A stretch of 64,000 nucleotides of DNA from Spirometra erinaceieuropaei. Lineage: Eukaryota; Platyhelminthes; Cestoda; Diphyllobothriidea; Diphyllobothriidae. The notes under the pieces are model-generated. The model made no database searches. It had not been told where the DNA came from and worked only from the letters and a program-made list of their open reading frames with translations. The stretch is from positions 765,254 to 829,253 of the forward strand of contig CACRXP010000021.1 in NCBI GenBank assembly GCA_902702965.1, in the 5' to 3' direction. Position 1 is the first letter of the stretch. The number at the start of each line of letters is the position of its first letter. The position numbers were made by a program, and so were the translations under genes. Of the stretch, positions 24,464 through 35,426 are shown one piece after another.

Positions 24464-25310
24464 CTCCCTTCCAGAAACCATTCGCGCCGTGCAACAACTC
24501 TCCAGCGGGTAATCACCAGGCTCCGACGTAATCTCCCGCCCCAAAATTCCCACGGAGACGAAAGAGCAGCACCGCTGGGTGGACGTATTACCGCCTCGTC
24601 ATCTTCAAGATGAGGCGTCGCCTGCAACTCCGCCGGAGGCCACACAGTAAGCCACCACCGGGTAAGTTGAATACTGTTCTGTTGAAGTTGCCCGCTCACT
24701 ATTTGCACTTCAGCAATCAGCTGACCCAGCGCCTGCAAGACCTCTAAGCTCCAGACGAAAACACCTTCGCGAAGACTCGATGGTGTCAAGTGTATCCTCC
24801 TTTCCAGAAAACATTCGCGCCGTGCAACAACTCTCCAGCGGGAAATCACCAGGCTCCGATAATGTCCCACCTTAAATCTTCAGTCACGGCGGCCACCAAC
24901 TGATGGACTAACTCACGACTCTTTTCCAGGAGGTGCGGTGACAAGGACAGGTCCCGCAGAACTTCAAGAAAGCGACCTTTACAAACTCAAAGGGAACCAG
25001 TAACTCTGTGATAACCTCAGAAGCATTTCGCTACTCAGAATCTTCCGGGAAGGTTTTCGTTCATCTCCTCAGTCGTCGCAATGGCCACCTCATGCAAGGA
25101 CTGTTGCCGAAAAGCCAATGTGGCTTCCGTCGATCCCGCGGAACCACCGACATGGTCTTTGTCGCTCGCCAGCTACGGGGGAAGTGCCAGGAGATGCGGA
25201 CCCCATCTGTACACTATCTTCATGAACTTAACGAAAGCCTTTGACGGGGATGGCTACTTTAAATGCGGGAGTCTCTCGCTCTCTTCCTGCAAACGCCTTA
25301 TCTGCTCAGC
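24464..25310 (+). mobile_element. RTE-like LINE reverse transcriptase fragment
   Basis: The plus strand, across frameshifts and stops, reads LPETIRAVQQLSSG*SPGSD, then HGGHQLMD and LFQE, then GLLPKSQCGFRRSRGTTDMV, ARQLRGKCQEMRT and LTKAFD. This is the classic start of the RT domain of an RTE-type LINE. The ETIRAVQQLSSG block occurs twice (24464-24530 and 24796-24862), with about 265 bp of other sequence between. The fragment ends soon after the first catalytic Asp region. Confidence 0.75.
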
Positions 25311-25984
25311 TTACTACTACCAAAATATTTATTTTTTGAAAGAACCTTGGAAAACTTTTTAGAGTGCCTGGGTGCAGAAACTAGCGGCAACCTTATCCAA
25401 ATTGCGCAGATGAATCCTGCAAAATCGCGGAAACCGAATTGAAAGATTTGTTATAATTTGCATTTATTTTGTACAAAACGTGATTCCTTCAGATGACTGA
25501 CGGAGCATGTCATACGCATTATTTGAATAAACGAAGGATAAAATAAACTGACTGAACTATCTTTATTGCCTGCAGTAATAGCGTTGGATTCGCTATGCCG
25601 CAATTCTGGGCATCACTATCACAATCCGCAAGCAGTCAAAACATTCGCCTAGAACACAGAGGGCTGAAAAACTGTTTTTATGAACTCTGGTCAATACCTA
25701 ATGGATGTTAAGACAACTAGATACACGTTTATTTGTAGGGATATGTTATCTCCATACGAAGATAACCGAATCAGTACCGAGATGGCATTTCGACCGTCGA
25801 TTATGACCATTTACACCGTGTGTCCCATAGCGTGGTGTGCGCGGGGTTCTTGACTTTCACATGGATTAATTCATAGCGGTGGTAGCGGTGATTTGCGTAG
25901 CATCTACCGCATTCCCTCCTCCCTCATAAACCTGGGGCCGGTGTCAGGAAGGCGTCATGAAGACCGGAGGCGAGATCTTGATAA

Positions 25985-26305
25985 ACTGAAGCAATGCCTT
26001 CCAGGAATAAATTTTAACAACACAAAGGCGACGAAACGTGCAGAATTTAATGACGTCATAAAATCTCATAACCTCCGAGTCAACTATACATGGTCATTGC
26101 GTATTTATAAGATAAGACAAACTGTTCAATTACCGATCAACCTAGGGGGTTTAAAGGTGATAGGTAAGTAAAAAATGGACTGTTGGTCTGCTGTGCGAGC
26201 AAGCACAGCGAGGGGGAGGGAGTTATCTAAGCAAGCGAGTTCAGATTACAGTGAAAACCTGTTGAGTGTGTTTAAAACTGCAACGCGCTGGGCAGTGGTC
26301 AGCCA
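25985..26305 (+). repeat. Left arm of inverted repeat around a Penelope remnant
   Basis: This ~320 bp segment is mirrored by 26719-27045. Examples are 'gagttcagattacagtgaaaa' at about 26239 and its reverse complement at about 26770, and 'atggactgttggtctg' in both arms. Identity looks high, roughly 80-85 percent by eye. Penelope-like elements are known to carry LTR-like ends in direct or inverted orientation. Confidence 0.8.
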
Positions 26306-26319
26306 ACTAAAGACATTCT

Positions 26320-26625
26320 GACTATGAACGCCACATCAAACTGTATTTATGAGGTTACATGTAGTTGCGGACCAAATACAGTGGGCGCACGCAAAGACGG
26401 CTGGCAGTTCGGTCAGCTGGACGCATGCAGAAGTTGCTGGAAAGGGCGGAAAATAAGGTCTCCCAGAGTTCAATTACGAAGCACCTAGTGGATATGGATC
26501 ATATTGTGGACCCAATGACTGCATTTACGGTCCTTCTACGGACGACAACTGAGAGTCATCTTCACTTTGCAGAGGCCGCTGCAATACGGAGGAGAAAAAT
26601 CAGGGCTCTGTAAGCAACTGGATCA
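26320..26625 (+). mobile_element. Penelope-like GIY-YIG endonuclease remnant
   Basis: The strand encodes CIYEVTCSCG, then after a 1 nt frameshift YSGRTQRRLAVR, ITKHLVDMDH and FAEAAAIRRRKIRAL. These match the C-terminal nuclease module of Penelope-like elements. No RT is present between the inverted arms, so only the 3' module survives here. Confidence 0.75.
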
Positions 26626-26718
26626 CGGGATCAACCTCGCACTGCCATGTTAAGGATCGATAATGGAATTAATCCTATTCCCACATCTACCCTCTCACTT
26701 TCCCTCGTCCCCTCTGCA

Positions 26719-27045
26719 TGGCTCACTGCTGTCCGCGCGTTGCAATTTTAATCACATCCGACAAGTTTTTCACTGTAATCTGAACTCGACTGCTTAGATA
26801 ACTCTCTCCCCCTCGCCACGCCCGGTCGCATACCAGACCAACAGTCCATGTTTTACTTACCTTTCACCTTTGAACCCCCTAGGTCGATCTCTGATTGAGC
26901 AGTTTGTCTTATCATATTAATACACAATGGCCATATACAATTGAATAAGAGGTTACGAGATTTTATGACGTCATCAAATTCTGCATGTTTCGTCGTCTTT
27001 GCCTTGTTCAGTTCGGATAAATCATTTCCTGCAGTCAGAGAGGAA
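26719..27045 (-). repeat. Right arm of inverted repeat around a Penelope remnant
   Basis: Reverse complement of 25985-26305; see the left arm. The conserved outer part reads 'gacgacgaaacatgcagaat' on the minus strand. Confidence 0.8.
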
Positions 27046-28365
27046 GCTTAGGGCAGTGTTAACTATTAAGCAGCTACTCATGTCCGGTGGCTCTCCGTGT
27101 AGCCATTAGTGTGAATGAGGCTCAGTGCACTCGGAAAAAACATTATACATTTCTAATCTAGTATAGAACGCACGGTATTGGCTCGCATATATTATCGTAA
27201 CTTTTATTTTACTGATGCTTGCGGATGTATTCCGAGTTCTTTTTAATAGGAAATAGTCACAGAATATGTTGCATGGGAAAATTTTGATGTTTATCCATGG
27301 CCCAGCCGCAAAACTTGATATTCGGCGGCGGTTCAGCCTCAGTAATAGTCCAAGAACCCAAAGAACGCTCGGGCCTGTTTGCATCATCCAGCAAGACCAC
27401 TTCCGATTGTAACTAACAGTTTTTATAATATTTTGAACGTAATCAGTGAAGACGACTAGTGACACAGAAAAATAACTTGAAATTTCAGTTGGCGGTAAAG
27501 TTTCACTGTCGGTTTTAAGTGGCTACAACGAGGGCTCAGTTTTACTTATGTAAAAGCGAATTCGTTATTATAACAAATCGACCTGGTCGGCCACTGGCGA
27601 ATCCACCGTTCAGTTACTGGGCAACCAGTGCCTGCAGCACCAACCTACACTTGCCGCATCCGCCTCAACTGCCCTCACTGTTCCCGCACACTCAGCCCCC
27701 GCGTGCCCCCCCCTCCCCCGAGGTAATTGCGCTTACATGAGGGCCTGTGGTAGACAACCACCGACTACACCACCATATCACCGCACCTTCCGCCACCAGC
27801 ATCTGCACCATACAACGCAAAGCACTCAACTGCCACCTCTCGCTTAAGTGGGAAGTGTGCCCCTCGGCTCCCCCCACATGTGGTTCCTCTGGCGGACGTG
27901 TGATTCGAGTCAGAGACTATCACGATGCGCCAAGCGCCGTGGCTTGGAAGGCTGCCGACTGACACCCCAACTCAGTCCACGCAGTCTGCACAGTTCTATG
28001 TGTTTGTATGAAGTGGCGAACTGACGGGTTGGTGGTTAGACCGCAACATGACCTCTAGCACTCTCACGCATGTGAGGAGTGTGTGTGGGTGTATATATGT
28101 TTAGTGCCCCTCAGTCGATGACTGACTGGTTACCCTGTCTTTGAAGGTTGATGGCCCAGGCTAAGTGCAGGGCTGCTTCTCACCCTACTGGGCTTTAAGG
28201 AGTGTGTGCGTCTGCTGTGCCATGATTCAGCAAACCATGGCCCTCGCAACCTGGTGTGCTCTGGCAGTTCTCAGGCATTTGGTTCCCTACTAGTAGATAT
28301 GCTTGCGTTTCTGCTGGGTATGCACGTCATGTGCATAGTTGTCCAGTCGTCCTCCTATTTCTGAC
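27046..28365. other. No clear gene; GC-richer from 27.5 kb
   Basis: The 27500-28365 block is GC-rich with small frames (60-80 codons) on both strands and a 'gtgtgtgtgggtgt' tract near 28080. It leads directly into an R3 repeat copy and may be part of a larger decayed element. Nothing specific was recognised. Confidence 0.3.
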
Positions 28366-28369
28366 TCGT

Positions 28370-28630
28370 TATTTTGCTGTTGCTGGCTAAAATCCTGGTC
28401 AGGTGTATATTTTGTACTAGGGGGTGTGGTGGTACGCCTAGTTACAGGTGCGACCGTGTCGTCCACTTGACACCTCTCCTACCTCCGGTCATCTTGACCA
28501 TGTCTTGACACTGGGTTCAAGCGGGAAGAGGAGATAGTGAGGAAAGTGCTGCGCAAGTCACCGCACCTGCTTCACCTTGCTGTGGAGCACACGGTAGACA
28601 TCGTCGGCATCGACAGTTGAGCTGTCATAT
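28370..28630 (+). repeat. Dispersed repeat R3, copy
   Basis: Starts 'ctaaaatcctggtcagg' and continues through 'gggggtgtggtggtacgcc', 'catgtcttgacactgggtt' and 'gagcacacggtagacatcgt'. The same ordered landmarks occur at 48095-48395 and 63145-63440. Confidence 0.75.
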
Positions 28631-28639
28631 TATAACAGG

Positions 28640-31600
28640 AAAAGCAGCATGTGAATACTAATAAGGCACGGTCAAATTTCCCGCCCACACGAAGGTTAAC
28701 ATTTGTTAACTTCATACTACGCCTTCTCATAAGTTTGGCGTTTGTCTTCTCCCATCTCAGTGAGTATACTAACAGAGCTTGTCAACAAGTATTGACTTCA
28801 ATTTAAGGTTTCCTCGATCTGCCATTTAAAGGTGTAATTTTGTAGTCGTTATCATATGCTATTGTGACGTTAAATTTTCATCATCTACACAGATAAGACA
28901 TCTGAGGCTTGAATACGAAGGGGGTCGCTGAACCGTCTCTTCCTGCCCCCATCCCTACCAGTAACTATGTTGGTAACCCACAGTCGCTTCGAATTTTGCT
29001 TTCAAGTTATAAAGACTTACTGTTCCGCCTTCAGTACTTGTAGTCACTGTGTTCAGGAAGAGAGATGACGAGAATTCAAGTGACACTGAGCTTTCTCCTT
29101 ACGCTAGAAATGACGGCCAATACAACGCACTTTATAAATTCGAATTTCACACAGTCCGAAAACGAATCGAAGCCCCGATTCTCAGAATTCGCGACCATCA
29201 TCGACTATCGACACGCTTGCCACATGTGCAAATACCCTGAATTTGCCTCTTTTCTATTTCCATGTTATGTCGTTTCCTACTTGCACCCGGTCAGGGGATA
29301 TTGTACACAGCCTGGAGTGTTTCGGATGGTAAAAAGCCTTCCAACCATTGGACAGAGTTCGCCGGTGAAGTTAAGGGGGCGTTGTGATCGACAGCTGCAT
29401 TTCTGCCTGCTTCGTGTTAGTAAAATCGTTAAAAGTCTTCATCCTTGTTTCCCCTCCTACAACATTTTCGCGACTGCTCGGCACGCGTCCTTAGGTCAAG
29501 GGTTATGGGGCAGTCTGAAACAAAAGTGCATTTCAAGAAGACCGATTGCAGCCGAATCTGTCTGCTTAAATACTTCGTACTTTTGAATCTACGGTAGCTG
29601 TTCTTTTAAGAAATTTTAATTTGGAATTTAACTGCTTTTCTCTTTCGGCTAAGAACCTATTCTTACTTGAAAGGTACACACAGATTACTTGTGGTACTAT
29701 TGTTCCACAATTTCGTTTTTGGTGATTAATCTCTCTGATAGGTCTGCATTTTTGGTGGCACTTAAGACATTCATGGACTAAGCGTTCTAACTATCCCGAC
29801 AAATTCCTTTGCTGATCTCTTTCTTTTGGAATTTGTCGACCACTTACACGGACTTTACTTTCGGAACAATAGCAAAAGTTCCAGGAGTTATGATGAGGGC
29901 AGTGCACATGTGGCTGCTATAACCCTTTCCGGATTTTGCGGTTATTTATCGGAACAACAGCCCTTTTTTGCCTGTAAGTGGTTATTTTGGTTGCAAAATG
30001 AGTCCTAATTCTTGAAATGTTGATATAGGCATTAAGGCATGCCAGTATAAATTTAGTTATACGCTGTTTGATTACTCAAGGGTAAAGATGTGATATCAGC
30101 TCAGTAGATATTTTGTGGCAATCTGGTTTGAAAGTAGGGAAAATTCTGTCTGTTACACATTCAAAGCACTTACCCTTCAGTGGAGTATCGATGGTTATGA
30201 GAAATCAATCAGTCTGAATAAATTCGACAAGCCAACAGCTAGTTCTCATTTCGTACGTCTTAGCCCGTTTGACCCTGTTAAAATATTATTTGTAGCTAAT
30301 GATATACTTCAGCATTGAAAGGAGTGGCACTGTATATAACCGCTGGATGGTTTTCGTGTTTTATAATGTCTCACTTTAAAGCGCCATCGCCACCTACCAA
30401 ACTAATCGTTGTATAAATATACCGAATCGGACCGCTAATTTGTGAAAAAAAAACAGTAATTTAATTTTCTCATAAAATTATGCTCCACTTATACTTAGAT
30501 TTTCCTGGGAAATCCAACAAAACGCCTCTAAGAATCTAGTGTTAGATAGTACATTGTCATTAGCTAATCATAATCGCCTCGCGGAAACTCAGCGATCTTT
30601 GAGTCGCGGCCTCGCATCGGAATTTACGGACTCGGCCTTATTCGGACTCTGATTCATTAATCTCACGGTATTCCCTCCCACAAAACTTCTTGAATATTAC
30701 CGATTGAAGTAGCCAAATTCTAATAAGTGTTATGACACAGTTCTACCTTTGACCCTAGGAAATGTATCGCAACGATTTTGTAAAAAGTGCATATTTAATT
30801 GCTTATGATCTCCTCTGTTAGTTGTGCTTGATTCCTCCAAGACTGCCAGTTAAAATTAGAGAACTCTCTTCTCAAGTTAAACTGGAATGCATAGTGGCAA
30901 CTCTACCCTCACGCCTCCGTGTTAATTCGTCGTCGAACACCTCCTGAAACTAGAATAGGTGGGCATAGATACTCACAAGGTCTTCGGCTTGCTTCAAGCA
31001 TGATGAGAGCGCTCATCATGTACCACTCATACAAGTGGATGCATATACGAATTTAGTGCTACTTTTTATGTCAGAACCATGTTTTCGTGATTTCAGCCAC
31101 ATTAAAAAAGGTTTGCTCTACCGTGGTTTGGCACACTTGGCGGTGTCAAAAATGCAACTTCCTTGTCTAGACGGGTGCATTCCACTTCCAAGTTTTGAGG
31201 CATGAAAGTGATTTCCCAGACCAACACTGTCAGCGAAACGTCGCATGGGCGATGTACGCAGTTATTCGGGGAAATTAATGGTGAGTTCATCCATGTGCGG
31301 TGCTAAAGTCTACCAGAAGAAATGACCCAATTATCATTCTTCAGAATTCTCACGTCAAGCGCTATAGGCGGATACTGCGAAAAACGGTATTTCAGCATGA
31401 TATGAGATAGGCTCCGTGCATTCTACAGACTGACAAAGACCCACTCACTCATGTACGCATTCAGAGCCGAAACCGGCATTCAGTCAGTTGCTTGGTACGG
31501 CCTAGATCACTATGCTCAAAAACTAGACCCATATTACACTTCTTTGAGTCATTTCGATATCGCCTTCATAAATCCCGTATAAGCAGCTATGGCACATACC

Positions 31601-31650
31601 GTTCAACAAACCAACCAGAAGTGTACCAAGAGGAGATGGGGATCTAGTTG
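28640..31650. other. No recognised gene
   Basis: The longest frame here is 29065-29586 (+, 173 codons) with a hydrophobic start and several NxS/T sequons. It has no domain, no supporting splice sites and a length expected by chance in 64 kb. Otherwise AT-rich spacer. Confidence 0.3.
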
Positions 31651-31657
31651 TTGAATA

Positions 31658-32100
31658 TCAAGGTCCGATATGGTGTTTGCCGGAATGTGGACGGGTAGTC
31701 TTCCTCTTTTGGAAAGAACCTAGGATTATTTCACTTTCTGTCATGGCTACACCTCCAGGAGGCAACAAATAAACATCGGAGTCGTCAGAGCCATCTGTTA
31801 GTCCCTGTGAATCGAATCCTAGATCTGGGTATTTAGATAATAATTCGTGAATCTTTTGGGAGGGAAGGTATCTGAGGTATTCCAGGTCATTTGGTTCTTT
31901 AGCAGCCCTCTGAATGCACGCCCTCAATGGAGAATTTTGATGAATATACGTTTGTTCCAGTGGCAGTTTATCAAGCTTTTGCTGGTCTTCCCAAGATTTC
32001 ATCGATTTCTCCCATTAGCATACTTGGAATCCTCTCCATTTCTTTTTCGAGGTCATCTGGTGATAAAAGCCTTTTAGACAGTCCGTGAACGGCTTCTTCA
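31658..32100 (-). CDS. Candidate 3' exon of an unidentified gene
   Basis: On the minus strand an acceptor-like 'catttaaaag' precedes an open segment rich in charged residues (EEAVHGLSKRLL, SPDDLEKEMERIP). The frame then shifts by one and continues as SWEDQQKLDKLPLEQTYI, EPNDLEYLRYLPSQKIHELL and a Ser/Asp-rich tail to the stop at 31658-31660. The shift could be a frameshift, or a 37 nt mini-intron (32023-31987, GTATGC...GAAG) that restores one frame; very short introns are known in flatworms. Composition looks coding and hydrophilic. I do not recognise the family. A decayed retrocopy is the alternative. No upstream exons were identified. Confidence 0.4.
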
Positions 32101-33260
32101 CTTTTAAATGAGGAACGCAAATATTAAAGTTTATGCACGTTCCGATCAGGTTTGCTTCCGTTATTGCCTTATTCGACTGTCCTGTTTAGCACACTGCTTG
32201 ATAAATTGTCCAGAAATTGAATAATTTTTTACATTTTTCCGGAGCAGGCAAACTTGCGGATGGATCTGATTAAATTTTTGGGACATCGAAATATGGTTGG
32301 CCTGGTCCCAAATATATAATTAAGATAGTAATCTTAAAATTTCAACTGGACAATCCATTCAACCGCAGTTTCATAAAAATATCAGTGCTATCCCATGAGA
32401 ACGCATTCAATGTTCTTTATTAGGACCCTTTCTGGTTTAAGGTGAATCCTGATTAAAAACGACCATGTACTTATAAACTAATCCAACAACCTTGAACAGT
32501 GGTCATTCCGAGCATACGTAGTAGTTGACATATTTCGACAAACCATAAATCGAACTCTAGCGCAATGTCTTGACTTTTTGTCGATATAATGGTTTTAAAA
32601 TAGCTCAAGGTCTGCGTACTACTACTACTACTACTACCACTACTACTCCACATTGGCTTTTTTAATTTATTATTCAGTAAACTGACCTTCATTCACAAAA
32701 TCTTGTGTTCACATCCATAACGCTAGCTCCATGGTATTCCTTACTGTAGACTCACGGTTTGCTATCAGTCCTACGATTCTTTGTAACAAGTCCAACAAAC
32801 CCACTGACGTGGACTTTAGAATCAGAATCGAACTAATGATGAAAACGAGGAGTTGCACTTTTGTGATGACAGGTGGAATGAAGACAAAGATGAGGGTAGG
32901 CTGGCACAGAACTACTTCTGACTTATTCTGTCTTTATTTAGCTAATAATGCCTGACCACCATCTGGAATCAACAGCTCGACTGACATTCCCCCTTTTGTT
33001 ATCGTTACCTGTCTGGGCCCGGCTTAGAAGGTGGTCGTCTTTTCGTGATCTCCACTACCCATTTGGAGTCGGGTTGCTTCAAAAAACCAATGGATTAGTG
33101 CGCTCCAGTACCCGCATTTTAAACTACTGCTACCATATTCCGAATTTCAGACAATCTGCGTTATTTCTCGTGTTGAATGTGAGCTCTTACACTGTATGTG
33201 TTACCCGTGCAGTATTTTGTCGTTAGAAAACAGTTTAATTTTATAGATATATATATATAT
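32101..33260. other. No recognised gene
   Basis: AT-rich spacer. It contains an imperfect ACT trinucleotide run and a (TA)n run at about 33246-33260 that abuts the tail of a minus-strand SINE. Confidence 0.35.
32616..32648. repeat. (ACT)n microsatellite
   Basis: About ten ACT units with one interruption (ccact). On the minus strand this is the same AGT motif as the long tract at 36.5 kb. Confidence 0.85.
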
Positions 33261-33264
33261 ATTG

Positions 33265-33420
33265 ACCCAAATGTGGAAAACTCGGCACCCTGGTGGGATT
33301 CGAAACCACGACAACAAGGGAAAGGCTTTGGTACAGACAGCGCTCTAGCCACCTGAGCTGCGATGCCCAACCGGACGACGTGAATTTAATCACATTCCGG
33401 AATCCACCTAACCTGATGTC
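33265..33420 (-). repeat. tRNA-derived SINE, family 1, copy C
   Basis: On the minus strand it has box A-like 'cagctcaggtggctagagc' (33343-33361) and box B-like 'tttcgaatccc' (33296-33306), then a 'gggtcaat' tail running into (TA)n. It forms the outer end of the left palindrome arm. Confidence 0.75.
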
Positions 33421-34545
33421 TTCTAAATGATTTACAGTAGGTGGACTAACTCATGAAATGTCAACCGAAATTCCGAAATGCGTTTCCGATTCGAAAAGAT
33501 TAATTAAGTACGGTTGTAAAACTAGTTAGCCTGCAACATAATTCTATAATATTTCAGTTACCTCAGGACGCCGGCTTTTGAAAGAACTTCCTTCTGGCTG
33601 CATTCATAAACTACACTCTGTAAAAAATGACTACTTAGGTAGCATGAATTTTCCTCATTGATTTTCGATGCCCCTGAAAGTCCAATTACATTTCATGAAA
33701 AACATGCATAAAAATATTCATTGTCTTGCTCATTCGGTAGATAATTACTTCTTCTTTCAAATTTATACTCGAAGGAATGGTATTATTCGGTTTTAAAAAA
33801 GTTTCTAATTGTGGGACTTTTAAATAACGGGAAATGGTCACTCAAAAATCTTCATGTCTGTGCATTTACCAATGTGGCTTGTAAAGTTAACAATATGGCT
33901 CAAATCCATTGTTAAATTGTATGAAAACTATATAGTCCATTTCTATTACCATATAAAAATGTGTGGTTCGACGTACGCGGAGAATATACGGCTTGTAGTT
34001 TGGAAACCCTGAATCCAAGTGTACCGGTAGAGCGGGATCGAAATTATTCGCGAATTGGAAGTTTTTGTAAATCGAATTATGCCATTCCGTCAAGTACAAA
34101 ATTGAAAGAAGAAGTAATTATCTGCCGAATGAGCAAAAAATGCACAATTTTATGTATGTTTTTCATGAAATATAATTGGACTTTTAGGGGCATTGAAAAT
34201 CAATGAGAAAAATTCATGCTACCTAAGTAGTCATTTTTTACAGAGTGTAGTTTATGAATGCAGCCAGAATGAAGTTCTTTCAAAAGCCGGCATCCTGAGG
34301 TAACTGAAATATTATAGAATTATGTTGCAGGCTAACTAGTTTTACAACCGTACTTAATTAATCTTTTCGAATCGAAAACGCATTTCAGAATTTCGGTTGA
34401 CATTTCATGAGTTAACCCACGTACTGTACTTAGAAAATCCTGCTTGAGCAGTCAGCTTACTGTAATAGACTTGGTGAATTCTAGAAGTTGCAGTAGGCTG
34501 GGCAGGCAACCTGACGAAATGTGATTGAACTCACGCCTCCCCGTA
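33374..34545. repeat. Large inverted repeat (palindrome) with a ~230 bp loop
   Basis: The left arm (about 33420-33812) is mirrored by the right arm (about 34046-34420). For example 'tactctgtaaaaaatgact'-like sequence near 33612 pairs with 34225-34250, and 'tagataattacttcttctttc' at 33738 pairs with 34105-34125. Both arms are flanked by family 1 SINEs facing outward. The right side keeps an extra ~80 bp SINE 5' segment that the left lacks. Confidence 0.85.
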
Positions 34546-34680
34546 GGGACTCATAGCTCAGGTGGCTAGAGCGCTGTCTGTACCAAAGCCTTTCCCTTGC
34601 TGTCGTGGGTTCGAATTCCACCGAGGCGCTGAGTTTTCCACAATCGGGTCAATATTAATTATTCAAAAATTTGCCAAAAC
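34435..34680 (+). repeat. tRNA-derived SINE, family 1, copy D
   Basis: The most complete copy: a 5' part 'gcagtcagcttactgtaata', box A 'tagctcaggtggctagagc' (about 34553-34571), box B 'gggttcgaattcc' (about 34607-34619), and the tail 'gggtcaatattaattattc'. It sits at the outer end of the right palindrome arm. Confidence 0.75.
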
Positions 34681-35425
34681 ATCTTCTAATGATGTTGTCA
34701 TAAAAACTCCAACCATTCCAACTCCAACCAGTCGCAAGCCCACGACGAAACTTCCTACAGTAGCCCAAGTTCGAAAGTCGTGAATATTTCAGAAATGTTC
34801 GCCATGAGTCCAACTAGTGCAACAAACTTCCCAGTTTTAACTGTTTTCCTTTACCAGAACAAAGGTAAATTTTGAACATAGCCTTTGAGTCAGAAATATT
34901 ATTCCGAATATCCTTATCATTGTTGGTGTTACTCCTCAGCTGTATCAAACTCCCAGTCGGGTATCAGGCTTATAAACCTTACAGGTCTTCCCTCCTCTAG
35001 TCTAATAAAAGTACTTTTGCAGAAGCTTTTTGATAGTTGCATTAAAAGGCAACGCATGTTACTCAAGGGGCTGATTTTTTAAGACGATAGACCAAGTCGC
35101 TTTAAATGCTTGCAGAAATGCTGCCAAAGAAACATATTTCGCATATCATCGAATGCGGCGCGAACTACCTTACGTTTTACAAGTTGACATTTTCGAGGGC
35201 GTTGTCAATCTGTTAAACTAAGGGAAATCCTTCGGCTATATACTTACATAACCGACTGAAAAATGTGTACCGGTAACTACGCAAGATTTGTCCTCTCAGC
35301 CTTGAACTAAGCCACACAACTGTTCTTTCTGTTCCGAAGGGCAAAGTGCAACCTCGAGTTGCGCACTATTGTTTTCAGACTATGCGTATTTTACTTATGT
35401 GCGTAGCTTTAATCAGTGTTTGTTA
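34681..35425. other. Upstream region of the tetraspanin gene
   Basis: No frame with domains. An in-frame TAG lies directly before the tetraspanin ATG. No convincing TATA box was assigned. Confidence 0.3.
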
Positions 35426-35426
35426 G

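Noticed and set aside
24442..24870. 142-codon minus-strand frame with repeated RWRVVARRE
   Set aside because: The repeat is the antisense of the duplicated RTE block on the plus strand.
29065..29586. 173-codon plus-strand frame with hydrophobic start
   Set aside because: No domain, no splice support, and a length expected by chance in 64 kb on six frames.
33161..33370. Short protein with PFPCCRGFES motif, also at 34562 and 927
   Set aside because: The repeated peptide is translation of the SINE box B region, not a gene.
34553..34630. tRNA gene
   Set aside because: Box A and B are present but the anticodon arm and acceptor stem do not pair; several similar copies show it is a SINE.
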